NCBI GenBank assembly: GCA_945923475.1
Contig: CAMELE010000012.1
Span: 1-52,189 of the forward strand
Source: an uncultured Mollicutes bacterium
Lineage (GTDB): Bacteria; Bacillota_I; Bacilli_A; Acholeplasmatales; Anaeroplasmataceae
Length of the DNA: 52,189 nt
Direction: 5' to 3'
Part shown: positions 34,086 to 42,803 of the stretch, in pieces
Layout of the letters: every line of letters starts with the position of its first letter
Numbering within the stretch: position 1 is the first letter of the stretch
Program-made: the position numbers and the translations under genes
Notes under the pieces: model-generated
Database searches by the model: none
What the model was told of the DNA's origin: nothing
Seen by the model: only the letters and a program-made list of their open reading frames with translations

Positions 34086-34150
34086 TATACAAAATGCAAA
34101 ACGTAGAAATATAGTAAAAAAATGTGAAATTATGGTTTTTACGAAAAATG

Positions 34151-34177
34151 TTGGCACACATTTTTACCGAGTGCCAA
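34151..34177. promoter_or_regulatory. CIRCE-like inverted repeat
   Basis: On the minus strand TTGGCACTC-N9-GTGTGCCAA, compared with the HrcA operator TTAGCACTC-N9-GAGTGCTAA: same 9-9-9 layout and same core, with one internal mismatch. It lies between the serS terminator and the candidate small RNA, and no chaperone gene is near. Because a T-rich stretch follows it, it could also be only a second terminator hairpin. Confidence 0.4.
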
Positions 34178-34210
34178 AAAAATAAATGGCCTATTTTTTA
34201 TAGACCATTT
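34174..34210 (-). terminator. Terminator of serS
   Basis: On the minus strand AAATGGTCTAT pairs with ATAGGCCATTT around a 5-base loop and is followed by ATTTTTTT. It begins just after the serS stop. Confidence 0.85.
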
Positions 34211-34214
34211 TTGA

Positions 34215-35501
34215 CTATTTCTTTGGAACAATTTTTGTAACTCCACCCATATAAGGCTGTAAAGCTTTAGGGATATTAATTGATCCATCCTCGTTATAAT
34301 TATTCTCAATAACTCCAATTAAGCCTCTAGGAGTTGCAAGAACTGTATTATTTAATGTGTGAACTAAATAAGTGCCATTTTCGCCCTTTGTACGAATTTG
34401 TAATCTACGTGCTTGTGCATCACCAAGAGTAGAGCAAGAGCCAACCTCAAAGTATTTTTGTTGACGTGGAGACCATGCCTCAACATCACAGCTTTTTACC
34501 TTAAGATCTGCTAAATCTCCTGTACAGCATTCAAGAGTACGAACTGGCACATCAAGACTTCTAAAGAATTCTACTGTATAACTCCACATTTTGTTATACC
34601 AATCCATAGATTCCTCAGGCTTACAAAGTACAACCATTTCCTGTTTTTCAAATTGGTGTACACGGTAAATTCCTCTTTCCTCAATACCATGAGCTCCTAC
34701 TTCTTTTCTAAAGCAAGGTGAATAGCTTGTTAATGTAATAGGTAATTCAGATTCCTTAACAATTTGATTTTTAAATCGTCCAATCATTGAATGCTCAGAT
34801 GTACCAATTAGGTATAAATCCTCACCTTCGATTTTATACATCATGTTTTCCATTTCAGCAAAAGACATAACACCTTGTACAACATCACCATGAATCATAA
34901 ATGGTGGAATACAATATGTAAAACCCTTTTCAATCATAAAATCACGAGCATATGATAGCATGGCTGAATGCATACGAGCAATATCTCCTAATAAATAATA
35001 GAATCCATTACCGCTAGTTCTACCAGATGCATCCTTATCAAGTCCATTGAATCTAGCAATTATATCAGCGTGATATGGAATCTCATATGCAGGTACAACT
35101 GGATCACCATACCTCTTGATTTCAACATTCTCACTATCATCCTTACCAACTGGTACTGACTCATCAACAATTTGTGGAATAACCATCATTATCTTTTGAA
35201 GCTTTTCTGATTTTTCATTAATTTGAGGCTCAAGCTCTGCAATTCTTTCGTTGTTTTTAGAAACTATAGCCTTAATTTCATTAGCCTTTTCAATTTCCTT
35301 ATCTTTCATAAAAGCACCAATTTGCTTAGAAAGATCATTTCTTGATGCACGTAAAGCTTCACATTCTTGTTTGCTTGCTCTTATTTCTTTATCAAGCTCA
35401 ATTGCCTCATCAACAAGAGGTAATTTTTCGTTTTGAAATTTTTTCTTAATATTGTTTTTTACAATCTCTGGGTTTTCCCTTACGAATTTAATATCTAGCA
35501 T
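34215..35501 (-). CDS. serS: Serine--tRNA ligase
   Basis: Class II synthetase charging tRNA-Ser. The 428-residue protein has the N-terminal helical tRNA-binding arm (about residues 1-110, rich in Glu and Lys), then the catalytic core with motif 2 FRKEVGAHGIEERGIYRVHQF and motif 3 near the end (NNTVLATPRGLIGVIENN). The ribosome binding site is AAGGAGGAG. A T-box leader lies directly upstream. Confidence 0.97.
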   Translation of the reverse strand: MLDIKFVRENPEIVKNNIKKKFQNEKLPLVDEAIELDKEIRASKQECEALRASRNDLSKQIGAFMKDKEIEKANEIKAIVSKNNERIAELEPQINEKSEKLQKIMMVIPQIVDESVPVGKDDSENVEIKRYGDPVVPAYEIPYHADIIARFNGLDKDASGRTSGNGFYYLLGDIARMHSAMLSYARDFMIEKGFTYCIPPFMIHGDVVQGVMSFAEMENMMYKIEGEDLYLIGTSEHSMIGRFKNQIVKESELPITLTSYSPCFRKEVGAHGIEERGIYRVHQFEKQEMVVLCKPEESMDWYNKMWSYTVEFFRSLDVPVRTLECCTGDLADLKVKSCDVEAWSPRQQKYFEVGSCSTLGDAQARRLQIRTKGENGTYLVHTLNNTVLATPRGLIGVIENNYNEDGSINIPKALQPYMGGVTKIVPKK

Positions 35502-35520
35502 TTTGTTCTCCTCCTTAAAA

Positions 35521-35758
35521 ATAAAAAAGTCCCTAGAATAAATCTAAGGACGAATTATCGCGGTGCCACCTTAATTCTAGGACAAGCCTAGCTCTTTATA
35601 CCTTTAACGCAGGCATACGTTTATCTCAAAGGTAGATTCACATCAGATATATATCTATTTTCACCAACCATAGACTCTCTAAAATATAGTCTTTGATGCT
35701 ACTATTCCTTATCATCGATATTCAACCATAATTATATCTTTTTTTTAAGCTTTGTCAA
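35521..35758 (-). promoter_or_regulatory. T-box riboswitch with promoter, serine-type, controlling serS
   Basis: Promoter TTGACA (35753-35758), 16 bases, TATAAT (35731-35736). The leader contains the T-box sequence AAGGTGGCACCGCG (35559-35572), then a terminator stem GTCCTTAGA with TCTAGGGAC (35529-35551) and T6. The stem I region holds GTGAATCTACC (35631-35641), where the likely specifier is UCU (35634-35636), a serine codon. Uncharged tRNA-Ser would stabilise the antiterminator and switch serS on. Confidence 0.92.
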
Positions 35759-35765
35759 TTAGGAA

Positions 35766-37277
35766 TTAATTTGAATTTGGGTATTTACGATGAAATTCTT
35801 TTCCAACTTCCTTTAATAATGCCTCAGATGATGTATTATTTAATACATTGGTAGAAGCATTTTTAACCTTACCACATGCCTCAACATTTGTTATTGATAA
35901 ATCACAAGAAGCTAGAAAATAATCATCATATTCGTGAGTACCAACCCCAACAATTTTATCAAATTTAGTCTTTAAATTAGCAATGCAATCAAGTTTTAAT
36001 ACATTTGCTGAATAAATTTTTAGATAGCTATAGCCAGCATAATCTTCTTTACCTTCTTTTTCGTAGCAGTCATATTCCGCTAAATAAAGTTTGTTAGCAA
36101 ATGGAGTTTTCAGAATTTCCTCCTTAAGTCTCTGATTAAGTTCCTTAGTTTCAACACACACGTAGTAGCATACATCCTTAGAACGAGGAGCTTCCCCTGG
36201 AATATAACAGCTATATGCACTATTTTTTCTGTTTTTAGCGTATACAGCCTCTGCTTCACTACCAATATGCTCATTATATGTGTATAAAACATTATCATCA
36301 ATAATATTAATAAATGGTGATACCCCATGCTCTTCAAATATTGCTTTTAAACGAACAACACACTCAATATCAATATTTTGAACATATGAATACTCAAATG
36401 TATTTAAATCGTACATAGCTGCTCCAGATAAACAAATAACTGGATTTTTGGGCTTTGCAGAACCAATCATTTTTAGCATAACTACAGGTGATCTTGTTGT
36501 AAAATATGTTACATTAGCTCCAGAATTCATTAACGAATTAACCTTAAATGCATTATATCCGTTAACCTCATCATTGTCCTTTTTATATATTCCATCCATC
36601 CCAATCACAAATAACGTATTTTTATTCTTATGTCTAGGTAAATGAAAAAAATTAACCATTAAAGCTACTAATATACCAATTATTGTAGATAAAATACGAT
36701 TTGGGCCATAAATTATTGGATTAGTACCAAGACTTGTCATAACAGCAGTTAATGTAAGTACCGCAATAAACGAACACTGTGGTCTTTTTATAGCATTACA
36801 AATCCAAATAACTGCAACAACGGAAAGCGATGAAACAATAACAGGCGCAATAAATGATAAAACAAAGCTTAAATTAACATCTTGGCTAGTAAATTCATCA
36901 GAGCCTAAAAAACCCGTCCCAAACAACCCATTTAAATCCATTGTAGGATTACCTGTAGCAGATATATGCTGAAATGGCCATTCAAGCCTAAATACATACT
37001 GATAAATTATAATTACAAATAAACCAAATAAACCACCAATAATTGATGCAGATAAACGAAGCTTAGCTTGAGCTAAGGATTTTTCTTTATCAACAGAAAC
37101 AGAATAAGCAGTTGCTAGACACGCAAAAAATGGTGTATAAATTTGAGTTGCAATCTTAAAGCTCTTAACCCAATCCGTATTAAATGCAAATGCAATTACT
37201 AAAATTAAAAAATATATCATAAGACATATAAAAACAGAAATTGCTGTTTTTATATTACGCATACCAATCTTTACCAT
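35766..37277 (-). CDS. ArAE/FUSC-like membrane protein fused to a degenerate Cof-type HAD domain
   Basis: From the preferred ATG at 37277 (AGGAG 7 bases upstream) the protein has 503 residues. Residues 1-205 hold about six membrane helices in the style of the aromatic acid exporter (ArAE/FUSC) family, ending FFHLPRHKNK. Residues about 208-503 follow the Cof-type HAD phosphatase plan: LFVIGMDGIYKKDN (motif I), TYFTTRSP (motif II), NPVICLSGAAMYD, and a late VGVGTHEYDD (motif IV). The nucleophile Asp of motif I is Gly and the usual GDxxND is GTHEYDD, so phosphatase activity is probably lost. The domain may sense or bind a ligand for the membrane part. Function is unknown. Confidence 0.7.
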   Translation of the reverse strand: MVKIGMRNIKTAISVFICLMIYFLILVIAFAFNTDWVKSFKIATQIYTPFFACLATAYSVSVDKEKSLAQAKLRLSASIIGGLFGLFVIIIYQYVFRLEWPFQHISATGNPTMDLNGLFGTGFLGSDEFTSQDVNLSFVLSFIAPVIVSSLSVVAVIWICNAIKRPQCSFIAVLTLTAVMTSLGTNPIIYGPNRILSTIIGILVALMVNFFHLPRHKNKNTLFVIGMDGIYKKDNDEVNGYNAFKVNSLMNSGANVTYFTTRSPVVMLKMIGSAKPKNPVICLSGAAMYDLNTFEYSYVQNIDIECVVRLKAIFEEHGVSPFINIIDDNVLYTYNEHIGSEAEAVYAKNRKNSAYSCYIPGEAPRSKDVCYYVCVETKELNQRLKEEILKTPFANKLYLAEYDCYEKEGKEDYAGYSYLKIYSANVLKLDCIANLKTKFDKIVGVGTHEYDDYFLASCDLSITNVEACGKVKNASTNVLNNTSSEALLKEVGKEFHRKYPNSN

Positions 37278-37343
37278 ACTTCTACTCCTAAAACAAATTG
37301 ACAATTTATTATACAACAATTTATTTCTTAATTAAATATCTAT

Positions 37344-37366
37344 GCAAAAAAAAGGCCGAAGCCTTT
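37344..37366 (-). terminator. Terminator of the Lrp-family gene
   Basis: AAAGGC-TTCG-GCCTTT on the minus strand (stem with a stable tetraloop), followed by a T run. It directly follows the stop codon. Confidence 0.9.
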
Positions 37367-37367
37367 C

Positions 37368-37835
37368 TTATTCTAGTGGAATTGCAGTTGTATTCTTATC
37401 AACACCAACAACCATGTTAGTTTCAACATTACTTACAGCATCTATTGCTAGCAAGCTATCTACAACGAAATCGCGATAGTATTGCAAATCCTTAGCTACA
37501 ATTTTTAATAAAAATGCACCATCACCTGTGATTGTATAGCATTCTACAACTTGACTGATTTGTTTTATAGTTTTTACAAAGTTAGACGATGTTTCTCTAT
37601 TTAAAGGATTTAGGTTAACCTTTGCAAATGCAGTAACCTCATAGCCCATTTTCTTTTCATCTACAATAATTGTGGTTTTAGCAATAATTCCTTTTTCCTT
37701 CAAATTCTTTGTTCTTAATAGACATGATGATTGAGCAAGGCCAATACGCTTTGCCAGTTCTAGATTTGAAATTGAGCCATCCTCTTGAAGTATTTCCAAA
37801 ATCTTACGATCATAACTATCTAGCTTTTGTCCCAT
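37368..37835 (-). CDS. Lrp/AsnC family transcriptional regulator
   Basis: A 155-residue regulator: N-terminal winged helix (LDSYDRKILEILQEDGSISN, ELAKRIGLAQSSCLLRTKNL) and a C-terminal RAM ligand-binding/oligomer domain (VECYTITGDGAFLLKIVAKD). Such proteins sense amino acids and often regulate a neighbour. The neighbouring membrane/HAD fusion lies 50 bases downstream but beyond the terminator; a link is possible but not shown. Confidence 0.92.
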   Translation of the reverse strand: MGQKLDSYDRKILEILQEDGSISNLELAKRIGLAQSSCLLRTKNLKEKGIIAKTTIIVDEKKMGYEVTAFAKVNLNPLNRETSSNFVKTIKQISQVVECYTITGDGAFLLKIVAKDLQYYRDFVVDSLLAIDAVSNVETNMVVGVDKNTTAIPLE

Positions 37836-37985
37836 TTTATCACTCCATTCAAATATTTACGATAAATATTTTATCAAATTATTTAAAGAATGTAAATAGT
37901 TTTTTTAAATATAATTCAAAAAAATAACGTATATACGAAATTTTATCCATATTAGAGTATTTTTTTGCAAATATTTTATATTTTA

Positions 37986-38678
37986 TTACATTTTTTCAAA
38001 ATAATAGTAATCCATATCTCTGTTTACAACTTCCTTTAATATCTTAAAGAAGCTAGTAAAGCTTCTTACAGTTGCAATCGATTTAATATTGGGATTTGAA
38101 ACATATTCGCCTAAGACATCTTTTAAATTATCCTCGTCACCAAGTTTAAAAATATGAAGACCTATTTGATGATTGTTAAAAGAATCTCTTACTGACAATA
38201 CACGATATTCCTCTACCGCAATTGAATCAATTGAAATCCGAATTTGGCCAAAATGACGCATCATATATTCATACTCGAGCTCAATATTCTTCTTATAATC
38301 TGTATCTAACATTTTTTGATATTTATCATGAATAATATCAATATTCCTATCGGAAATATCTATTCCAAAATATGCTAGGTAATCACAAATTTCATCACGA
38401 GATTTATGCTTCATTTTTAAAATATAAATCAAAGCCAATACCTTTGCTGAATAGGTGTAGCCTTTAACACATAGCTTAGATGCTGTTTGTGATGTATATA
38501 TAACACTGTTGTCGATACAATCATCGTTTCTACAGCTATAGCCTAAATTTTTAACTCTAAAATAGTCACCAGTTGAAAACTGAATTACCTTATTTGATAC
38601 CGTATAACGATACTTTAGTTTTGATCCACAAAGTGGACATACTGTAAATTCAGGCTTATAAATCTTTGTACGTTCCAT
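37986..38678 (-). CDS. Zinc-ribbon transposase-like protein, truncated or domesticated
   Basis: From the ATG at 38678 (AGGAAGTGAT upstream) the protein has 230 residues. It begins with a four-cysteine zinc ribbon (CPLCGSKLKYRY...SCRNDDC), then a helical region (SRDEICDYLAYFGIDISDRNI) and a strand-rich region (RISIDSIAVEEYRVLSVRDSF) that looks like the start of a DDE-type catalytic fold. Related transposase-like proteins are, as I recall them, about twice as long; this one ends after one putative catalytic segment. It is thus a fragment or a small co-opted DNA-binding protein. It lies between the Lrp and LRAT genes with its own ribosome binding site. Confidence 0.5.
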   Translation of the reverse strand: MERTKIYKPEFTVCPLCGSKLKYRYTVSNKVIQFSTGDYFRVKNLGYSCRNDDCIDNSVIYTSQTASKLCVKGYTYSAKVLALIYILKMKHKSRDEICDYLAYFGIDISDRNIDIIHDKYQKMLDTDYKKNIELEYEYMMRHFGQIRISIDSIAVEEYRVLSVRDSFNNHQIGLHIFKLGDEDNLKDVLGEYVSNPNIKSIATVRSFTSFFKILKEVVNRDMDYYYFEKM

Positions 38679-38720
38679 GCTATCACTTCCTAGAGCCTTG
38701 ACTATTATAGACAAAAAAAT

Positions 38721-38740
38721 AAAAAGTCGCAAGACTTTTT
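38721..38740 (-). terminator. Terminator of the DUF4097-LRAT pair
   Basis: AAAAAGTC and GACTTTTT pair around a 4-base loop, with TATTTTTTT following on the minus strand. It lies 49 bases after the LRAT gene. Confidence 0.8.
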
Positions 38741-38788
38741 TATTTTCTTTTCAAACTTATTTATTAAAACATTGTTATACTATACAGT

Positions 38789-39202
38789 TTATCGCGAAAA
38801 TATTTTTGAAAGAACATCCATAACATTATTTACTTGTTGAGAAACAGCCTCACCAAATGCACATTCATTAGAAAAATGCTCACAATTATTAGTTATAATA
38901 TTATAACCCTTTCTACCTAAATTAGCATAGGCATAATTAACTATTTCTTGAGGACTTCGTAATTTATCCTTTTCCTCATCCGTATAGGTTCTTACCTCTA
39001 ACTCTCCATCCTTAAGAAATGTTTTTAAATCCGTTACTACAACTTCAGCAGTATCAGGATCTGTTTCATGCCCTGGTACTAGGGATGCGAAATGAATTAC
39101 ATGCTCATCATCTACATATATACCGTGATGACTATATAATCCTCTATTAACTCTAATTTGACAGCCATATGATGGCTTTATTTTTTCATACATTTTTACC
39201 AC
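38789..39202 (-). CDS. LRAT-domain (NlpC/P60-like) protein
   Basis: A 137-residue protein of the lecithin:retinol acyltransferase-like fold. The catalytic His is in SHHGIYVDDEHVIHF and the Cys in the hallmark NNCEHFSNEC. Bacterial members are thiol acyltransferases, hydrolases or proteases of uncertain substrate. There is no signal peptide, so it acts in the cytoplasm. It begins one base after the DUF4097-type gene, so the two form an operon. Confidence 0.8.
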   Translation of the reverse strand: MVKMYEKIKPSYGCQIRVNRGLYSHHGIYVDDEHVIHFASLVPGHETDPDTAEVVVTDLKTFLKDGELEVRTYTDEEKDKLRSPQEIVNYAYANLGRKGYNIITNNCEHFSNECAFGEAVSQQVNNVMDVLSKIFSR

Positions 39203-39817
39203 CTAATTTGATTCATTATTGTTTGTAACAACATCTATATCGCCCGATAAGCAATTAAAGCTAGAATCAATGTAGTTTGAATTCTCAACAACAATATCTC
39301 CAGATACATTATCAACCTTTAAAAAGCCAATTTTACAACGGTTAAACGCAATATCACCTGACACTGATCTAGCACATAGCTTGGCATCAGCCTCTGTGTT
39401 TTCAAATATGATGTTGCCAGATACACTTGAGGCTATTATTTCATTAGCGTTAAAGCTTGCAATTTTTAGATCACCCGATATATTATTCATCAATGCCTTG
39501 TTAAAAATCATACCATCTGGAATAAAAATTGTAATTTCTCCTCTTTTTATACCTAATCGATTATTTTTTTTAACCGTTTTTAATCTAAAAATGCCTTCTT
39601 CATTTATAAGTTCATAAAAGTCTTTTTTTGTTTGAAAGAATTTAACATCAATATCCGGAAGTTTTGATGATACAATACTTACATTATCTATAGCTACATC
39701 AACCTCAATTTCTTTATTTTTTTCTAGAAATTTATCATTAACAATGCTTGGATTAATATCCTTTAGCTCGCTAGCATATGATGCAGCATTATCTAATTTT
39801 AATTTACCCTGTGCCAT
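39203..39817 (-). CDS. DUF4097-type beta-repeat protein
   Basis: The 204-residue protein has repeats of the form SGD/SGN at about 18-residue spacing (NNISGDLKIASF, SSVSGNIIFENT, RSVSGDIAFNRC, DNVSGDIVVEN, NCLSGDIDVV), the single-sheet beta pattern of DUF4097 'putative adhesin' proteins. Unlike many members it has no membrane segment or signal peptide, so it appears to be cytoplasmic. Function is unknown; it is co-transcribed with the LRAT-domain gene. Confidence 0.75.
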   Translation of the reverse strand: MAQGKLKLDNAASYASELKDINPSIVNDKFLEKNKEIEVDVAIDNVSIVSSKLPDIDVKFFQTKKDFYELINEEGIFRLKTVKKNNRLGIKRGEITIFIPDGMIFNKALMNNISGDLKIASFNANEIIASSVSGNIIFENTEADAKLCARSVSGDIAFNRCKIGFLKVDNVSGDIVVENSNYIDSSFNCLSGDIDVVTNNNESN

Positions 39818-39896
39818 AGATATCTCCTTTTATTTTCAATTCCTTTTTCTTTAATTCCATTATATAATTGATGCATCTATTATGCAAATATTTTTT

Positions 39897-41126
39897 CTAT
39901 TCAAATTTTATATCTACACCTATATTTTTTAATTTAAACTCTAAATTCTCATATCCTCTTTTAGCTATTTCACCATCTAATATAACTGTAGTACCTTTTG
40001 CAAACAAGCTAGCTATAATGACTGCAAATACTCCTCTTAAATCAAATCCCTTTACTACAGCACCCTCCAATTCAGAGGGAGATATATATAAAAAATCATC
40101 CACCTTTCTTATATTCGCATTCATCATAAGAAATGCTTTAGCATATGCAAACCTATTAAGATAAATATTATCTTTAATTACTGTTGTTGTGCTTGCATAT
40201 AAGGCAAGTGCTGCAATTAGAGGCTGACAATCCGTAGGGAATCCTGGATACGAGGAAGCATACACTCTTGTTCCATATAATGGAGTTTTTTTTGCAATAA
40301 GCTTGTGTCTTCTTACCTTAATTTTGCCTCCCATTTCCCGAAGCTGCTTTATCACCTGTGTCATATGCTCGTTTGGACTATTCTTTATAGTCAGACTTTT
40401 AGATAAAAGACCAATCATTAAATATGAGGCCGCCTCAATCCGATCATAAACATTATCATAGACTACATATCGTTTTAATTTTGATTTGGATGCAATAAGT
40501 AAATAATCCTTCATTTCATAAATCTTATATCCTATTTTCCTTAAGAATCTAATAACCTCTTTTACCTCTGGTTCTAAAGCAAAGTAGTATATCTTTACGA
40601 CTCTATTTAAATATCCCGCTAAAAATAATGCATTTATTGTAGCTCCAACACTTCTTGTTTTAAAATAAACATCATGTGGATAATCAGATATTTTTTCTCC
40701 TTCAATTAAACCGTTTGTCGTGATTCTATAGCCAAGAGAGGTAAATGCCATGTAGTGAAAATCAAGTCCTCTTCCCCCTAAATCACATCCTCCAGGATAT
40801 GACATTTGAAATTTATTAAAAAGTGCAAGCATTACTCCCATCAAATATGATGAGGCTCTTATTTTAGTTACATTTTTTATAGCAAGGCTTTTGTAGCATA
40901 TATTTCTAGAATCGATTTTAAGTCGATTATTATTAAAAGCTATTTTCACGTTTAAAGACTTGATTATTTCAAGAAGCACAAAAACATCATCAATTCTTGG
41001 CACATTTCTTATTACTACTACACCCTTTGTTAGTAATGCACCACAGATTAATGGTAACGCCGTATTCTTTGATCCGCTTACTCTAATCTTACCACCAATT
41101 CTATTACCACCATTTATCCTAATCAC
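39897..41126 (-). CDS. murA: UDP-N-acetylglucosamine 1-carboxyvinyltransferase
   Basis: Catalyses the first committed step of peptidoglycan synthesis, adding phosphoenolpyruvate to UDP-GlcNAc. The 409-residue EPSP-synthase-fold protein has RVSGSKNTALPLI (active-site Lys-Asn), the loop YPGGCDLGGRGLD with the fosfomycin-target Cys, and YPGFPTDCQPLIAAL with the catalytic Asp. It starts at GTG with GGTGAT just upstream, which suggests modest expression. With murC in the window it shows a peptidoglycan-making cell. It is somewhat divergent (Lys-rich), possibly the second of two MurA paralogues common in Firmicutes. Confidence 0.9.
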   Translation of the reverse strand: MIRINGGNRIGGKIRVSGSKNTALPLICGALLTKGVVVIRNVPRIDDVFVLLEIIKSLNVKIAFNNNRLKIDSRNICYKSLAIKNVTKIRASSYLMGVMLALFNKFQMSYPGGCDLGGRGLDFHYMAFTSLGYRITTNGLIEGEKISDYPHDVYFKTRSVGATINALFLAGYLNRVVKIYYFALEPEVKEVIRFLRKIGYKIYEMKDYLLIASKSKLKRYVVYDNVYDRIEAASYLMIGLLSKSLTIKNSPNEHMTQVIKQLREMGGKIKVRRHKLIAKKTPLYGTRVYASSYPGFPTDCQPLIAALALYASTTTVIKDNIYLNRFAYAKAFLMMNANIRKVDDFLYISPSELEGAVVKGFDLRGVFAVIIASLFAKGTTVILDGEIAKRGYENLEFKLKNIGVDIKFE

Positions 41127-41173
41127 ACTATCACCAATAAAAGTATAGCAGGTAACAAATAAAAAAAATGTAA

Positions 41174-41199
41174 AAAGAAAAGCCTTATATTAATAAAGC
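41174..41199 (-). terminator. Terminator of glnA
   Basis: On the minus strand GCTTTAT pairs with ATAAGGC around TTAA, followed by TTTTCTTTTT, about 25 bases after the glnA stop. Confidence 0.75.
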
Positions 41200-41225
41200 A
41201 TTTCTATTTAAAATCCTATTAAATT

Positions 41226-42578
41226 CTAGTATTTTGTGAGGTATCTATTAATTTCCCACTCAGATACGTGAGTACGATATTCATCCCACTCAAGCGTTTT
41301 AGCCTCAATAAGTTTTTCAGTAATATGGGTTCCTAAAGCATTTTTGATTAATTCATCATTCTTGAAGCATTCAATAGCCTCATGTAGGTCAGCAGGAAGA
41401 GCCTTGATACCTAAATTTTCTCTTTCGGCCTGATTCTTCTTAAATAGATTTGTTCGAACTGGTTCAATTGAAGGACAATTTCCATCAATACCATCAAGAC
41501 CTGCTGATAGTAAAACAGCACATGCTAAATAAGGGTTAGCAGCTACGTCTACACTTCTTACCTCAGCACGTGTTCTATTTCCACGAGCTGCAGGAATACG
41601 AATCATTGTTGAACGATTTGAATCTGACCAAGCAATATAGCAAGGTGCTTCATAGCCTGGAACGATTCTTTTATAGGAATTGACAATTGGATTAGTAACT
41701 AATGCAAAGCCTCTTGCATGAGATAGAATACCATCAATCCACTTTCTACAAACGTCAGATAAGCCATTTTCAGAATTCTTGTCATAGAAAACATTTTTAC
41801 CTTCTGTATCTGTTAAAGATGTATTGCAGTGCATACCTGAACCATTAATTCCAAAAATTGGTTTAGGCATAAATGTCGCGTGTAATCCATGTCTTTTAGC
41901 AATATTTTTTACAACAAGTTTAAACGTTTGAACCTTATCACAAGCCTCAAGAGCATTGTCAAACTTAAAGTCAATTTCATGTTGGCCATTTGAAACTTCA
42001 TGGTGAGCGGCTTCTACTGTAAAGCCAATCTTTTGAAGTTCAAGAACAATATCACGACGGCAATCCTCTGCACAGTCAATTGGTGAAACATCGAAATAAC
42101 CACCATTATCATTGAAATCTAATGTTGGACGACCATCCTTCATCTTAAATAAGAAAAACTCTGGTTCAACTCCAACATTGAACTTTGCAAAGCCCTTTTT
42201 ATGCATTTTTTCAAGAGCTCTTTTTAAAATTCCTCTTGGATCTCCTGGGAAAGGCTCTTTGCCTGTAGGTGAAGTATGTGATACTTGGTATACGTCACAA
42301 ATAAAACGTGCAACCTTACCATATGATGTATCCTCCCAGCTTGAAACTAAGAAGGTATTTAAATCTGGTACTAAGAACATATCAGCTTCTTCTGTACGAA
42401 CAAAACCTTCAACCGAAGAGCCATCAAACATAATTTCATTGTTTAATGCATCCTCAAGCCTATGTGCTGGAATTTCAACGTTCTTCATTTGACCTTCCAT
42501 ATCCGTAAATTGCATACGAATATATTTAATATTTTCCTCCTCACATATTTTTTTAATGTCTTCTTTTGTGTAACCCAT
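41226..42578 (-). CDS. glnA: Glutamine synthetase type I (GSI-alpha)
   Basis: Makes glutamine from glutamate, ammonia and ATP. The 450-residue protein matches the GSI-alpha type: [39 protein letters not shown], the metal/ATP segment [13 protein letters not shown], and [18 protein letters not shown]. The adenylylation-type insertion of GSI-beta is absent, so control is by feedback and by the leader. The ATG has GGAGG upstream. The ANTAR gene and an attenuator lie directly upstream. Confidence 0.97.
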   Translation of the reverse strand: MGYTKEDIKKICEEENIKYIRMQFTDMEGQMKNVEIPAHRLEDALNNEIMFDGSSVEGFVRTEEADMFLVPDLNTFLVSSWEDTSYGKVARFICDVYQVSHTSPTGKEPFPGDPRGILKRALEKMHKKGFAKFNVGVEPEFFLFKMKDGRPTLDFNDNGGYFDVSPIDCAEDCRRDIVLELQKIGFTVEAAHHEVSNGQHEIDFKFDNALEACDKVQTFKLVVKNIAKRHGLHATFMPKPIFGINGSGMHCNTSLTDTEGKNVFYDKNSENGLSDVCRKWIDGILSHARGFALVTNPIVNSYKRIVPGYEAPCYIAWSDSNRSTMIRIPAARGNRTRAEVRSVDVAANPYLACAVLLSAGLDGIDGNCPSIEPVRTNLFKKNQAERENLGIKALPADLHEAIECFKNDELIKNALGTHITEKLIEAKTLEWDEYRTHVSEWEINRYLTKY

Positions 42579-42604
42579 TTTTTATTCCTCCATTGTAGCA
42601 CGAC

Positions 42605-42712
42605 GTAAAAAAGGATACAAAAAAATATTTTGCATCCTTGCAGTTTATAATTATATTCCTAAAGCGCCATTGCTTATACTATTAGTTTATGAAAATTTGC
42701 CATATTTGTCAA
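42605..42712 (-). promoter_or_regulatory. glnA promoter and ANTAR-controlled attenuator leader
   Basis: Promoter TTGACA (42707-42712), 17 bases, TAAACT (42684-42689). In the RNA, hairpin P1 is AAGC-AATGGC-GCTT (42675-42662) and hairpin P2 is TGC-AAGGAT-GCA (42642-42631). Both have six-base loops with A at position 1 and G at position 4, the signature of ANTAR protein sites. P2 overlaps the 5' arm of an intrinsic terminator, AAGGATGCAAAA with TTTTGTATCCTT then T4 (42639-42605). P2 and the terminator are mutually exclusive, so binding of the ANTAR protein would allow glnA transcription. Confidence 0.85.
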
Positions 42713-42803
42713 ATATTAAAACATTATTCTTCGGTCAAACTATTTTTTTAATTATTTAATTGTTTTTACTTAATTTTCTAAACTTAAATCTTCTTTTTCT
42801 TTA

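Noticed and set aside
37986-38678. Active insertion sequence
   Set aside because: The frame is too short for a complete DDE transposase and no terminal inverted repeats are visible around it.
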